DNA of 64,000 nucleotides, from positions 62,001 through 126,000 of the forward strand of contig JAHFBG010000002.1 of the NCBI GenBank assembly GCA_023250155.1, written 5' to 3'. Shown in pieces: positions 54,368-63,297 of this stretch. Each line of letters begins with the position of its first letter. The first letter of the stretch is position 1. This DNA is from Candidatus Melainabacteria bacterium (GTDB lineage: Bacteria > Cyanobacteriota > Vampirovibrionia > 2-02-FULL-35-15). The translations under genes were made by a program, and so were the position numbers. Under the pieces are notes generated by a model. The model made no database searches. It had not been told where the DNA came from and saw only the letters and a program-made list of their open reading frames with translations.

Positions 54368-55870
54368 TTAAGTTAGCTTTTTAAAAGCTACAAGCAAACT
54401 TATATAATTTGGTGCATATGCTGCAATTAGATTTTTAACTTGAGGAATAAGTTCTATGTCATGTTCTAATCCTACTGAGATGACTATTAGATCATTAGAG
54501 TTTTTAAATAATTCTAAAGCTAATTGCTTTTGCTTTTTCCTTGCTGCAATATCATAGGTAATTAATATTTTTCTATTGCTTTTTTTTGATTTAATGAATA
54601 TTTTTCTAATATCTTTTGTACTAGGATTTAGTTCATACGTTACGAGTTTGTGATTTTTCAAACCTAGTCCATTTAATATATCTAATAAGTCTTCACTTCT
54701 AAGTTTTGGAGTTATTGGATATATGATTTCAATAAGATCACTTTTATGTATTGGTTGAAAAAATAAGTCTCTCTTAATCCAGTGAATGACTTTGTCGGCA
54801 AGAGTAGAAGATAAGAAGAATTGAGGATTGAGGATTGAGGATTGAGAGTTAAACTTGTTCTGCTTATTCCTCAATCCTAATAGCTCATTCCTGTTTTTTA
54901 AAGCTATTACCCTCTTATATGACTCATCAATCCTTTTAATAAGTTCTTTATTCCTAGAGGCTTTTTTTAAAACATAATTAAATGCTTTAATTGTTTTATT
55001 CTCTTCCCAGTTAAATAGCACCATATCAGCTCCAGCAGTAAGAGATTCATAAGTAGCATTTTGCAGAGTGAAGTTTTTAGTTACACCTTTCATATTTAAC
55101 TCATCAGTAATAATTAAACCCTTATACTTTAATTCTTTTCTAAGTAGACTTTCTAATATGTTTTTAGAAAGTGTAGCTGGTCTAACTTTGTCAGGCTCTA
55201 AATAAGGCAATTGTATATGTCCTACCATAATGGCAGGTACATTATTTTTAATTGCTTCTTTAAAAGGAATTAATTCGAATTTGTTCAGTTCAGTTTTTGT
55301 TTTATTTAATATTGGCAAAGATAAATGCGAGTCAATATTCAAATCCCCATGTCCTGGGAAGTGCTTTACTACAGGAATTATTTTATATTTCAAAAACAAC
55401 TTTACAATTTCCAGACCATATTTTGAAACAGTATTAGAGTTATCACTTAGAGCTCTTGTTCCAATTATTGGATTGTTAGGATTTGAATTAATGTCTAGTA
55501 CAGGACTTAAGTTCATATTAAACCCAAGCTCTTTAAGTTCTAGTGCAATAATTTTTTGTGCTGTTAGTAGTTCTTTTAGTCCTACTTTACTTAACCCCCA
55601 TAAGCTAGGTACTGATGTACAAATCTTTCTTAGTCTTTCTACTGAGCCGCCCTCTTGGTCAACAGCGATAAAAGGTTTAATTTTAATCAGACTATTTATT
55701 TCAGCTATTAGTTTTTTGACTTGTTTTTTATCTTTAATATTACATTCGAAGAAAACAATTCCACCAGGTTGTACTTGTTTTAAAAAATTTCTTATTTGTT
55801 TTGATAAGGTATAACCCTGAAATCCTATAAAGAATAATTGACCAAGTTTTTGAGACGAATTATTTGACAC
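54368..55870 (-). CDS. nagZ: Beta-N-acetylhexosaminidase (NagZ family, GH3)
   Basis: 500 residues from GTG 55870; TATTAT 6 bases upstream and the family pattern (SQKLGQLFFIGFQG) decide this start over ATG 55900, which lies in a palindrome. FIAVDQEGGSVERL, NMNLSPVLDIN, VVKHFPGHGDLNIDSHLSLP with the general-acid His, and GLIITDELNMKGV with the nucleophile Asp. A C-terminal domain (about 350-500) is added as in Gram-positive NagZ-like enzymes. Removes GlcNAc from muropeptides; works with AnmK. A composite heptamer element separates the domains in frame. Confidence 0.9.
   Translation of the reverse strand: MSNNSSQKLGQLFFIGFQGYTLSKQIRNFLKQVQPGGIVFFECNIKDKKQVKKLIAEINSLIKIKPFIAVDQEGGSVERLRKICTSVPSLWGLSKVGLKELLTAQKIIALELKELGFNMNLSPVLDINSNPNNPIIGTRALSDNSNTVSKYGLEIVKLFLKYKIIPVVKHFPGHGDLNIDSHLSLPILNKTKTELNKFELIPFKEAIKNNVPAIMVGHIQLPYLEPDKVRPATLSKNILESLLRKELKYKGLIITDELNMKGVTKNFTLQNATYESLTAGADMVLFNWEENKTIKAFNYVLKKASRNKELIKRIDESYKRVIALKNRNELLGLRNKQNKFNSQSSILNPQFFLSSTLADKVIHWIKRDLFFQPIHKSDLIEIIYPITPKLRSEDLLDILNGLGLKNHKLVTYELNPSTKDIRKIFIKSKKSNRKILITYDIAARKKQKQLALELFKNSNDLIVISVGLEHDIELIPQVKNLIAAYAPNYISLLVAFKKLT
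54820..54892 (-). repeat. Composite element copy in nagZ
   Basis: Leftward: the head AGCTATTAGGATTGAGGAAT AAGCAGAACAAGTTTA, then TCAATCC x3 and a TCAATTC. Reads as ELLGLRNKQNKFNSQSSILN, close to ELLGLRSEQNRFSSQSSILN in the decarboxylase. The orientation follows the coding strand in both. Confidence 0.9.
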
Positions 55871-55876
55871 AAGTAA

Positions 55877-55882
55877 ATAATA
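55877..55882 (-). promoter_or_regulatory. -10 hexamer TATTAT (extended, TGn) before nagZ
   Basis: TGTTATTAT reading leftward, 6 bases before GTG 55870. No Shine-Dalgarno. Confidence 0.45.
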
Positions 55883-55885
55883 ACA

Positions 55886-55913
55886 GTAGAGGCGTACCAT
55901 GGTACGCCTCTAC
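55886..55913. repeat. Perfect 28-base palindrome before nagZ
   Basis: Arms GTAGAGGCGTACCA and complement, no loop. Third of the GTAG...CTAC palindromes. It contains an ATG in the nagZ frame. Confidence 0.85.
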
Positions 55914-55935
55914 GTAAGACAATAATGAAACAAAT

Positions 55936-55956
55936 AAAAAAAGAGCCAAATGGCTC
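55936..55956 (-). terminator. Terminator downstream of pdxJ
   Basis: On the minus strand GAGCCA/TGGCTC (6 bp, 2-base loop) is followed by seven T. It lies 94 bases after the pdxJ stop. Confidence 0.8.
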
Positions 55957-56049
55957 CTATGTCGTCTCTTATATTTATGCTTTATTTGAACGTGAATATA
56001 TTATACCCATCTGATTGGCTTTTCTAACATAAGCTATCCCTATAAAAAA

Positions 56050-56766
56050 TTAAATGTTTTTAATTAACTGTTTCATTTCTCTTACTGCTTCTTTTATACC
56101 AACCATAACAGACTTACTTATAATAGAATGCCCAATGTGTAATTGTTCAATGTCTTGAATTCTTGCTATTGGTATTATATTTTCATAATTTAATCCATGA
56201 CCTGCATTTGTTTTTAAACCAAGATGTTTTGCATAGCTAATAGCTTCTTTGACTTTATTTAACTCAATTTCACTTGGGTTTTCAGTATATGGTCCAGTAT
56301 GAATTTCTATAAAATCAGCACCAATATCTTTTGCTGTTTTAATTTGTTCTTTGTCTGCATTTATAAAAATACTAACCATTAAATTGTTTTTATGTAGAGA
56401 TTCTAAATATTTTTCTAAGTATTGTTTTTGACCAGTGACGTTTAAACCCCCTTCTGTAGTTAATTCTTGTCTTTTTTCAGGAACTAGCGTTATTAAGCCT
56501 GGTTTGATTTTTGATGAGATAGATAGCATTTCATCTGTAGCAGCCATCTCTAGAGTAAATAGTGAGGGTTGAGATTTTAGAAATTGGCTTAAAAGTAGAA
56601 CATCCCTATCATTTATATGTCTTCTATCTTCTCTAAGGTGAACCGTAATGCCATTTGCTCCACCTTCAATAGCTAGTTTTGCACCTAGTAATGGATCAGG
56701 TTCAATGGTTTTTCTGGCTTCACGTACAGTGGCTATATGATCTATGTTTATACACAGCTTTGGCAT
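56050..56766 (-). CDS. pdxJ: Pyridoxine 5'-phosphate synthase
   Basis: 238 residues from ATG 56766, with TATAAT 7 bases upstream; the upstream ATG 56775 overlaps the box. LCINIDHIATVREARKTIEPDP, GANGITVHLREDRRHINDRD, MAATDEML, and FIEIHTGPYTE and AGHGLNYENI are the family motifs. It condenses 1-deoxyxylulose-5-P and aminoacetone-3-P to pyridoxine phosphate. Ends 94 bases before a terminator. Confidence 0.95.
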   Translation of the reverse strand: MPKLCINIDHIATVREARKTIEPDPLLGAKLAIEGGANGITVHLREDRRHINDRDVLLLSQFLKSQPSLFTLEMAATDEMLSISSKIKPGLITLVPEKRQELTTEGGLNVTGQKQYLEKYLESLHKNNLMVSIFINADKEQIKTAKDIGADFIEIHTGPYTENPSEIELNKVKEAISYAKHLGLKTNAGHGLNYENIIPIARIQDIEQLHIGHSIISKSVMVGIKEAVREMKQLIKNI

Positions 56767-56773
56767 GAAGATC

Positions 56774-56779
56774 ATTATA
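56774..56779 (-). promoter_or_regulatory. -10 hexamer TATAAT before pdxJ
   Basis: Exact consensus reading leftward, 7 bases before ATG 56766. It overlaps the upstream ATG at 56775, which rules that start out. Confidence 0.5.
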
Positions 56780-56802
56780 TAGTGTTTGACATAACTATAG
56801 AC

Positions 56803-57372
56803 TTAAATACTTGCTTTATTCATTAAAGTACGAGTTGGCGTTTTAGTAAAAGTAAACTCACAATAGTCATCTCTCTTGTTTTTTAGTAGAACATCTTGTA
56901 ATTTTTCATTTGAATCAATAATTGAATTTTGAGGAATTACTGTTTCAGGAGGGATAATAACATTCTTTATAATGACACCTTCTTCAATCAGGCAATTTGA
57001 ACCAATAATTGAATTTTCTATTTTGGTATTACTCCCAATAAAAGTTCTGTCTGAAATTATAGAAGGGCCATTTATTGTTACCTCACTTGAAATAAACACT
57101 TTACTTCCAATAAATATTCCACCAACATCTTTTAAAAACCGATCAGTACTATCATTTACTTTAATTAGAATATTATCTTTTATTCTTGTTTCTTTACCGA
57201 TAGTGATTAGGCAGCCATCTTCTGAAATAATTTTGCTATGTCCAATATAAGCATTGTCATCAATGAAAACTTTTCCTGTTATTTCAGCCTTTGTATTTAT
57301 CTTTGCTGACCTTGATAAGCTTTTAGGCTTTTTACGGATAAACCACCCAATAAGAATCGTTAAAAGACTCAT
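56803..57372 (-). CDS. Left-handed beta-helix (hexapeptide) protein, acetyltransferase-like
   Basis: 189 residues. Repeats of the type IGHSKIISEDG, GGIFIGSKVFISSEVTING, ENSIIGSNCLIEEGVIIKNVIIPPE. The three metal-binding His of gamma-carbonic anhydrase are not seen; only one His is present in the repeats (IGHSKI). So an acetyltransferase-type fold with unknown partner. Short membrane-like start (LLTILIGWFI). Lies between pdxJ and hisG on the minus strand. Confidence 0.75.
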   Translation of the reverse strand: MSLLTILIGWFIRKKPKSLSRSAKINTKAEITGKVFIDDNAYIGHSKIISEDGCLITIGKETRIKDNILIKVNDSTDRFLKDVGGIFIGSKVFISSEVTINGPSIISDRTFIGSNTKIENSIIGSNCLIEEGVIIKNVIIPPETVIPQNSIIDSNEKLQDVLLKNKRDDYCEFTFTKTPTRTLMNKASI

Positions 57373-57447
57373 ATTATATGTTCCTTATATATTTAGTAGT
57401 GCTTGGGTTATATTCTAGTACATTTAACCTAAATTGTCTAGCTATAT

Positions 57448-58053
57448 TTAAAAATTTAATAATTTGGACTTCTTAATCTTAAATGCTACTGGATTTGCAA
57501 TTAAAATAGCACTACTTTCTAAGATAGTTTCAAGTGATATCAGTCTGTTTGCTGTTAATGTTTTTCCTGTAGCAACTAAATCAATTATTGCATCACTAAG
57601 TTTTATTATTGGTGCAAGTTCTATAGAGCCATAAAGTTTGATAATATCTGCGCTTATACCGGTCTTATTAATAAAGTCATTTGCAAGTCTTGTGAACTTT
57701 GTGGCAATGGTAATATTTGCTGGTAAGTCGTTAATATTTTTATACTTTGAGTCTTCTTTTACAGCGAATACAAGCTTGCAATTCCCGAAATTTAAATCTT
57801 TTAATTTTACAACGTCTGGATTTTGTTCTTTAATTAAATCTAACCCTACTATTCCAAGATCAGCACTTCCATGCTCTACGTAGGCATTAACATCATTTGG
57901 TCTAACTAAGAGTCCTTTAATGTTATTTTTTCTATCATAAAACATAAGAGCTCTATTATCTTTTTCAATCTGCAAATTTATTCCTAATGATGCTAGATAC
58001 TGATAGCTACCATCGTGTAGAAAACCTTTTGGGATTGCAATTGTTATGTTCAT
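57448..58053 (-). CDS. hisG: ATP phosphoribosyltransferase, short form (catalytic subunit)
   Basis: 201 residues, the length of the short form that lacks the C-terminal regulatory domain. ITIAIPKGFLHDGS at the start, RPNDVNAYVEHGSADLGIVGLDLI near 50-75, and IIDLVATGKTLTANRL near 155-171. It begins histidine synthesis from ATP and PRPP. The short form needs HisZ, which lies 8 bases upstream in the same operon. Confidence 0.95.
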   Translation of the reverse strand: MNITIAIPKGFLHDGSYQYLASLGINLQIEKDNRALMFYDRKNNIKGLLVRPNDVNAYVEHGSADLGIVGLDLIKEQNPDVVKLKDLNFGNCKLVFAVKEDSKYKNINDLPANITIATKFTRLANDFINKTGISADIIKLYGSIELAPIIKLSDAIIDLVATGKTLTANRLISLETILESSAILIANPVAFKIKKSKLLNF

Positions 58054-58061
58054 TTTATTTC

Positions 58062-59150
58062 TCAGGTTAGTTTAAGTGTAGCGTGTTTTTTTTGTCTGTG
58101 TAATTTTGTTATTGTGTTAAAAGTTGCTTTTAAATTTTTATTTAATGGAATTAATTTTGGTGGTTTGAATGTTGAGAAAACCTTACCTTGTTTTTCTAAT
58201 ACTAGTAACAGATCTTCTACGCAGAGTTGAAAGCCAATAGCAGGTACATCATAACCAAATTTTGTTATTAAAAGATCATATCTTCCTCCTGAACCAATTA
58301 CTCTACCTAAATTTGGAGTTAAGACTTCAAAATAAATTCCTGTATAGTAATCAAGATCGCTGGTAAGACTAAAATCAATCTCAGCATTTTTTTTGTCAAA
58401 CAATTCAAATACAGGATTAAGGTACATAAAAATCTTTGTTAGATTAAAATTCTTTAGCTTTTTTAAAAGGTTTTTAAAGTCTTGAACAGCAGACTTGCCA
58501 CCTTTTATGGTGACTAAAGTCTTCCAGAAAGATCTTTCATTTTTTGAAAGATTTGAGTTCTCTAAAATTGAATTGAATCGAATAAAATCTTTTTGAGATA
58601 AAGCTTTATATAAGTCTTTTGCAATATCTCCAAAATAATTAAATAATTCATTCCAGATATTTGTGTGATTAAATAAAACCAGGTAATCTTTTATATTTAA
58701 CTTCTCTAAGCTATCAATAAGAATTTTTAAACATTCAAGATCAGAGGCTCCTTCTTTTGCTCCAATTAGTTCAATTCCTATTTGATATAGCTCACGCTCG
58801 TTTGTAGTATGCCTTGCATGGTAACGAAAAACCTTTCCTATATAATAAAATCTAAAAGGCAAGGCTTGATTTTGTAATCGCTCAGCGGTAACTCTTGCAA
58901 TTGGTGTTGTTAAATCAGCTCTTAATCCAAGTAGTTCTCCTTGTTGACCAATTAACTTAAAAGCTATATCAGATAGCTTATTACTTCCTACTTGTAACGT
59001 ATCCCAGTTAATTAATATGGGTGTTTGTATTGGTCTATATCCCCACAGTTCAAATACACTGCTTAAAATGTTTTTAACATGGTCTTGTTTTATAACCTCA
59101 TCGGGTAGCCAATCTTTTGAGCCTTTTGGGTTTCTAAGAATTTTTTTCAT
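58062..59150 (-). CDS. hisZ: ATP phosphoribosyltransferase regulatory subunit
   Basis: 362 residues, related to histidyl-tRNA synthetase but lacking the anticodon domain. GSKDWLPDEVIKQDHV near 8-23, LRADLTTPIARVTAERL, LPFRFYYIGKVFRY and a late GSGGRYDLL. It regulates HisG by histidine binding. The neighbouring hisG follows at once. Upstream is a TTCTTGC heptamer array next to the prohibitin gene end. Confidence 0.9.
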   Translation of the reverse strand: MKKILRNPKGSKDWLPDEVIKQDHVKNILSSVFELWGYRPIQTPILINWDTLQVGSNKLSDIAFKLIGQQGELLGLRADLTTPIARVTAERLQNQALPFRFYYIGKVFRYHARHTTNERELYQIGIELIGAKEGASDLECLKILIDSLEKLNIKDYLVLFNHTNIWNELFNYFGDIAKDLYKALSQKDFIRFNSILENSNLSKNERSFWKTLVTIKGGKSAVQDFKNLLKKLKNFNLTKIFMYLNPVFELFDKKNAEIDFSLTSDLDYYTGIYFEVLTPNLGRVIGSGGRYDLLITKFGYDVPAIGFQLCVEDLLLVLEKQGKVFSTFKPPKLIPLNKNLKATFNTITKLHRQKKHATLKLT

Positions 59151-59162
59151 TTTACTTTTTTG

Positions 59163-59197
59163 TTTTTTGCTTCTTGCTTCTTGCTTCTTGCTTCTTT
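59163..59197. repeat. TTCTTGC heptamer array
   Basis: Four to five units of GCTTCTT in the gap between the second prohibitin-like gene and hisZ. Third heptamer family in the window. Confidence 0.7.
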
Positions 59198-60083
59198 ATT
59201 TTGAAGACATATTGTCAACTGGTTTTATCTGTTCATTGAATAAGTCACCGATAGATAATATTGCATTTTTAGCTCCTGTAATTACAGGGATGTCAACTTC
59301 TCTTTGTTCTAGCTGTTCTAAAAATTCAAGTTCTGAAATTCTCGGATCAAATTTTAAAGCTTGTCCTTTTACAGAGAGTGCCCTAGCATCTCCTTCACCT
59401 TCAATTACTCTTCTTTCTTTTTCACGCTCGGCTGTTTTTTTTATCCAATTTTGTCTTTGAGATTCTTGGAGTGCAATTTGTTTTCTTTCAACAGCTTCAG
59501 CAAATGATGGTGAAAAAGCAATAGCTCGAATTAATAACTCATCAAGATAGACATTACTTTTTGAAAAAGATTTTCTCAATGATGATTCAGCATCTTTTGA
59601 TAAAGTATTTCTACTTGTTGTATAAACAGTATCAATAGGATATTTAGCAACAATATTTCTAAATATACTTCTTGTTTGTGGGACTATTAACTTTTCTACG
59701 TAATCTCTTCCTAAGTTTTGATGCAGCATCCAGATCTTTTCTTTGTCAGGATGAGCAATTACAGTAACATCAATATCTACTTGTTGACCATCATTTGTTT
59801 GGCATTTTATGCTTTGTCCTACTATTCCACTTTCATAACCATAATTATCAGTGAAGTTATATGACATTTTTCTTAAATCATAGATAGTAATACTTTCTAC
59901 AAAAGGAATTATAAAATTTACACCTTCTTTTAAAACACGTTTCTCAACACCGCCAAATAAGTTAAATACAACTCCTGAATAACCTACAGGAATTATATTG
60001 ATTAGTGAACCGCTAAGTAAAAACACTGTAGCAATAAATACCGCTAATCCTAAGGCTATTTGATTGTCTCTTCTTTTATTCAT
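59196..60083 (-). CDS. SPFH/prohibitin-family membrane protein, second of pair
   Basis: 295 residues. N-terminal span (ALGLAVFIATVFLLSGSLINIIPVGYSG), then SPFH domain (YSGVVFNLFGGVEKRVLKEGVNFIIPFVESITIYDLRK). A coiled part near 200-250 (RKQIALQESQRQNWIKKTAEREKER). Resembles prohibitin/HflC proteins that form large rings at the membrane and act on FtsH-type proteolysis. Overlaps its neighbour by 8 bases. Confidence 0.85.
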   Translation of the reverse strand: MNKRRDNQIALGLAVFIATVFLLSGSLINIIPVGYSGVVFNLFGGVEKRVLKEGVNFIIPFVESITIYDLRKMSYNFTDNYGYESGIVGQSIKCQTNDGQQVDIDVTVIAHPDKEKIWMLHQNLGRDYVEKLIVPQTRSIFRNIVAKYPIDTVYTTSRNTLSKDAESSLRKSFSKSNVYLDELLIRAIAFSPSFAEAVERKQIALQESQRQNWIKKTAEREKERRVIEGEGDARALSVKGQALKFDPRISELEFLEQLEQREVDIPVITGAKNAILSIGDLFNEQIKPVDNMSSK

Positions 60084-60951
60084 TGCTAAATATTAACCTT
60101 GCTCTTTTTCCAAAGACCTGTGCTCGTCTGTACTTTATGAAATCTGGATTTGCTTTTAGTGCATTAACTCTTAAACTTATTGCTTTTGCTTCACCTTCTG
60201 CTTGAAGTATTTTTGCATCTCTTTTTGCTCTTTCGCTTGCTAGGATATACTCCATCTTTAAGTATTCTTGAAATGCTTGTTGTTTTCTGTCAATTGCATC
60301 TTGAAACTCTTTTGAAAACCTAACGTTTTTAACTAACACTTCTTCAACTTCTATAAAGTATTTTTTAGATAAATCTTTTTCAAGATGTTCTTGAATTTTG
60401 TTTTGAATCTCTTGTCTTTTTACACTATAGACATCTTCTACGGGATAGCTAGCAAGTATTTCTCTTAGTGCTGTTCTTGCTTTAGGAAAAATGATTTTTG
60501 ATGGATAAGTAGGTCCAATATGTTTGTGTAATTGCCAAAGCTCAGAAGGAATGGGTCTTGCACGTATCGTAAGCTCTACATCTACTCTTTGACCATCTGA
60601 TGTTAAAGAATGAATTTCTGTACCTGCAACTTTTCCTCTTTGATTTTGATCTTCACTAGTGAAGCTGTAAGTAGCTTGTTTTATATCATAGATAGTGGTT
60701 TTTTGTATGATTGGAATGACTATGTGAATACCTTCACCTAATACTCTTTTTTCAATTCCACCAAATATATTAAAAATTACTGCTCTTTCCCCAGCATCTA
60801 CTTTAATTATTGAACCCGATAAGAGAAATACTGAAAAAACAAAAATCATTAAGTATCCCCAAAATTTCTTCAACCAATTAGCAAGCTTGTCTAACTCTTC
60901 TTGTTGATTATGTTTTGGAGTAAAAAAGTCTGGTACTTCTATTTCAGGCAT
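60076..60951 (-). CDS. SPFH/prohibitin-family membrane protein, first of pair
   Basis: 291 residues. Charged start, then span FWGYLMIFVFSVFLLSGSII near 31-50. SPFH domain AGERAVIFNIFGGIEKRVLGEGIHIVIPIIQKTTIYDIKQATYSF. Coiled region and RADAKILQAEGEAKAISLRVNALKANPD-type end, the common EA-rich stretch of the family. TACAAT 7 bases before ATG. The pair probably forms a hetero-oligomer as eukaryotic PHB1/2 do (inference). Confidence 0.85.
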   Translation of the reverse strand: MPEIEVPDFFTPKHNQQEELDKLANWLKKFWGYLMIFVFSVFLLSGSIIKVDAGERAVIFNIFGGIEKRVLGEGIHIVIPIIQKTTIYDIKQATYSFTSEDQNQRGKVAGTEIHSLTSDGQRVDVELTIRARPIPSELWQLHKHIGPTYPSKIIFPKARTALREILASYPVEDVYSVKRQEIQNKIQEHLEKDLSKKYFIEVEEVLVKNVRFSKEFQDAIDRKQQAFQEYLKMEYILASERAKRDAKILQAEGEAKAISLRVNALKANPDFIKYRRAQVFGKRARLIFSNE

Positions 60952-60958
60952 GCTATTT

Positions 60959-60964
60959 ATTGTA
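60959..60964 (-). promoter_or_regulatory. -10 hexamer before the prohibitin pair
   Basis: TACAAT reading leftward, 7 bases before ATG 60951. Confidence 0.35.
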
Positions 60965-61116
60965 TCTTAGGTAGTTGAAGATTCAACAATTTAAGATAAT
61001 AATACAGATTAGAAGATGAAATAAAGCTTTATTAGGGAATAATACTATTAAATTGATTAAAGTTATGAGAGAAGAGCAGAAATCTTGTTTGATCCGAGAT
61101 TTTTGCGAAGAACAAA

Positions 61117-62313
61117 ATGATACGAAGTAAAAACAAAGAATTGATTAGACAACTAGGGATGAATCCATTAAAGCCAGATTCATTTCAAATTGCTAATGAG
61201 CCTTTGATGAACAACTTATTTCTTTGGTCAAGAGAAAAAATTGATTTGCATGATACACTTCAGAACTTTTTTGGTGTAAAAGTACGTACAAAACTTGTAG
61301 CAGTATTACTTGATATTGATTTAAATAATTGGGTAGGATTAGCTGCTTCATGGCAGGAACATAATCATAATGGGCAAATCAGAATCGATGCAAGATTAAC
61401 AGAATTCCTTTTAAACAATGCTTTTGGTCCATCTCCTACTAATAATCCTTTTAGCATAAAAAAGATTAATCAATTAGAATTAAATGTTTTGCAGACTTTT
61501 ATGCAAAATATGGAAAATAAGATGAAGGAGTCTTGGGAAGTAGACTCAAAGCATCCATTTTTAATGGACTTAATTTATCTTGTATGGTTAGTTCAGTCCG
61601 ATGAAGGTGAACTTGGCAAAATAGCTTTTGCAGTACCTGCTAGTTTTAAACCTAAAAAAGCAACACAAATATTACCTGGTGAGGGTATTGATATAAACAA
61701 ACTTGCTAATACAGGCATAAAAGTTCCTATTGATTTGTTAGTAGGTTCAACAAAAGTGTCATATTCTGAGGTGAAATCACTAGAAAAAGAAGATTTATTA
61801 ATATTTGAAAATAGCGACAGTAGTAAGTTTTTATGGCACTTAGGGGAAATAGGACTCGTCTTACCAGAAGAAGATCATCCAATATTTTTAAATGAGATCG
61901 GGAATGTTGAAGAGCTGGCCAATGATATGGTGAAAGTAAAACACACAACAGATGATGACCCTTTATCAAGTTTGCCACTTGAGCTGTCTGCTGAATTTCA
62001 AAAAGTTTTAATACCTTTAAAACAGGTACTAGAACTAAAAGCAGGAGGAGTTCTTCCTCTAGGTTCAGTATTAGAGTCTGAGCTTATACTAACAGCACAA
62101 GGAAAGCCAGTCGCTAAGGGTGAACTAGTTATAGTAGGAAATCAATTTGGTATGCGAATTACTGATCTATTAATTGGAACTAAAAAAACAGGAAAAGCTA
62201 CAAGTAGTGGTGTTGAATTGGATGATTTGTTAACCAAGGAACCCCAGCCTGTTATACAACAAGAGCAATCTTTAGCTTTTGAAGATGAATTACAGGATTT
62301 AGAAGAGAATTAA
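61117..62313 (+). CDS. Flagellar switch/C-ring protein with two SpoA domains (FliM/FliN-like)
   Basis: 398 residues. N-terminal region (1-180) is divergent, with no clear CheC-like domain or FliM EIDALL peptide seen. The first SpoA-like domain is near 190-265 (VPIDLLVGSTKVSYSEVKSLEKEDLLIF). The second, FliN-like, is near 325-385 (LKQVLELKAGGVLPLGSVLESELILTAQGKPVAKGELVIVGNQFGMRI). The arrangement is that of SctQ/FliY-type C-ring proteins. First gene of a group leading to fliP and fliQ. Confidence 0.75.
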   Translation: MIRSKNKELIRQLGMNPLKPDSFQIANEPLMNNLFLWSREKIDLHDTLQNFFGVKVRTKLVAVLLDIDLNNWVGLAASWQEHNHNGQIRIDARLTEFLLNNAFGPSPTNNPFSIKKINQLELNVLQTFMQNMENKMKESWEVDSKHPFLMDLIYLVWLVQSDEGELGKIAFAVPASFKPKKATQILPGEGIDINKLANTGIKVPIDLLVGSTKVSYSEVKSLEKEDLLIFENSDSSKFLWHLGEIGLVLPEEDHPIFLNEIGNVEELANDMVKVKHTTDDDPLSSLPLELSAEFQKVLIPLKQVLELKAGGVLPLGSVLESELILTAQGKPVAKGELVIVGNQFGMRITDLLIGTKKTGKATSSGVELDDLLTKEPQPVIQQEQSLAFEDELQDLEEN

Positions 62314-62315
62314 AA

Positions 62316-62588
62316 ATGATTAGCTTTTTAGCTTTGATTACAAAGCTAATAGTAATTTTTATTAGTGGTGGTTTACTCGCCTTGTTTGCTACGTGGATAG
62401 GGAAAGAAATTTATTTTATTACGATATTAGCTATTAATTATTTAATTGAAGATAAAAAAAGTAAAAAAGTGAAGATTCTTAAACAAAATAATATAAGTGC
62501 GCAGTCTGCTTTGTATAACTTCTTACTTCCTAATGGAGAAAAAATAAAAGTATTTTCTTTTCATAAGGGAATGAGGAGGATTGATTAA
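62316..62588 (+). CDS. FliO-like small membrane protein (by position)
   Basis: 90 residues. Two hydrophobic stretches near 4-22 and 25-42, then a basic tail. The length and place between a C-ring gene and fliP fit FliO, which assists FliP assembly. Sequence similarity is not seen, so the call rests on context. Starts 2 bases after the previous stop. The last codons (RRID, TAA) lie in a reversed TTGAGAA heptamer array. Confidence 0.55.
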   Translation: MISFLALITKLIVIFISGGLLALFATWIGKEIYFITILAINYLIEDKKSKKVKILKQNNISAQSALYNFLLPNGEKIKVFSFHKGMRRID

Positions 62589-62632
62589 GAATTGAGAATT
62601 GAGAATTGAGAATTAAGAATTGAGAATTTAAA
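62578..62632 (-). repeat. Heptamer array TTGAGAA at the end of the FliO-like gene
   Basis: Seven or so units (GGATTGA, TTAAGAA, TTGAGAA x3, TTAAGAA, TTGAGAA) span the end of the small gene and the gap to fliP. The stop codon TAA lies in the array. Confidence 0.8.
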
Positions 62633-62635
62633 GTT

Positions 62636-63286
62636 ATGAATTGGACAACGATGCTACCAAATTTAGAACCATCACTACAGATAGTGGTTTTGTTGGTGAT
62701 GATGTCTATGTTGCCATTAATGATAGTTACGATGACACCGTTTCTAAGAATAATGATTGTGTTGTCTTTGCTGAGAACTTCTATGGGTACACAACAAATA
62801 CCACCTAATATGGTTTTGATTGGAATGGCAATAATAGTTACTGGATATGTATTAGGTCCTACTTTAGGTGAGATAAATGAAAAAGCTTTAATACCATTGA
62901 GTAATCAACATATAACAGTACCGGTAGCAATTGGTGAAGCTTATAAGCCTTTGAGAAGGTATATGTTAAAGCAAACTGAAATGAAAGATTTAGCTTTTTT
63001 TTATAGACTAAGTAATTCACCAAATCCAAAAAGCCCTGAAGATGTAGGTTTTAGAGAGTTGATTTCAGCCTATCTTTTAAGTGAATTAAGAACAGCTTTC
63101 CAAATAGGATTTTTAATATTTATTCCTTTTCTGGTTATTGACTTGATAATTGCAAATATACTTTTAGCTTTAGGGATGATTATGTTATCACCCACGATAG
63201 TTTCATTACCGTTTAAACTTTTAATTTTTGTAGCAATAGATGGATGGGCTCTTATAATCAAAGGACTTGTACAGAGTTTTAACTAA
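62636..63286 (+). CDS. fliP: Flagellar export gate protein FliP
   Basis: 216 residues. MTPFLRIMIVLSLLRTSMGTQQIPPNMVLIGMAI is the FliP signature, followed by FRELISAYLLSELRTAFQIGFLIFIPFLVIDLIIANILLALGMIMLSP, and the end GWALIIKGLVQSF. No long N-terminal signal, as in several lineages. Part of the FliPQR channel of the export apparatus. No Shine-Dalgarno; the start is 4 bases after a heptamer array. Confidence 0.96.
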   Translation: MNWTTMLPNLEPSLQIVVLLVMMSMLPLMIVTMTPFLRIMIVLSLLRTSMGTQQIPPNMVLIGMAIIVTGYVLGPTLGEINEKALIPLSNQHITVPVAIGEAYKPLRRYMLKQTEMKDLAFFYRLSNSPNPKSPEDVGFRELISAYLLSELRTAFQIGFLIFIPFLVIDLIIANILLALGMIMLSPTIVSLPFKLLIFVAIDGWALIIKGLVQSFN

Positions 63287-63297
63287 GGAGGATTCTC

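Noticed and set aside
55871..55900. ATG 55900 as nagZ start
   Set aside because: It lies in the palindrome; family alignment and the -10 hexamer favour GTG 55870, though GAGG lies before the ATG by chance.
56803..57372. Hexapeptide protein as gamma-carbonic anhydrase (CcmM-like)
   Set aside because: The three zinc-binding His residues are absent.
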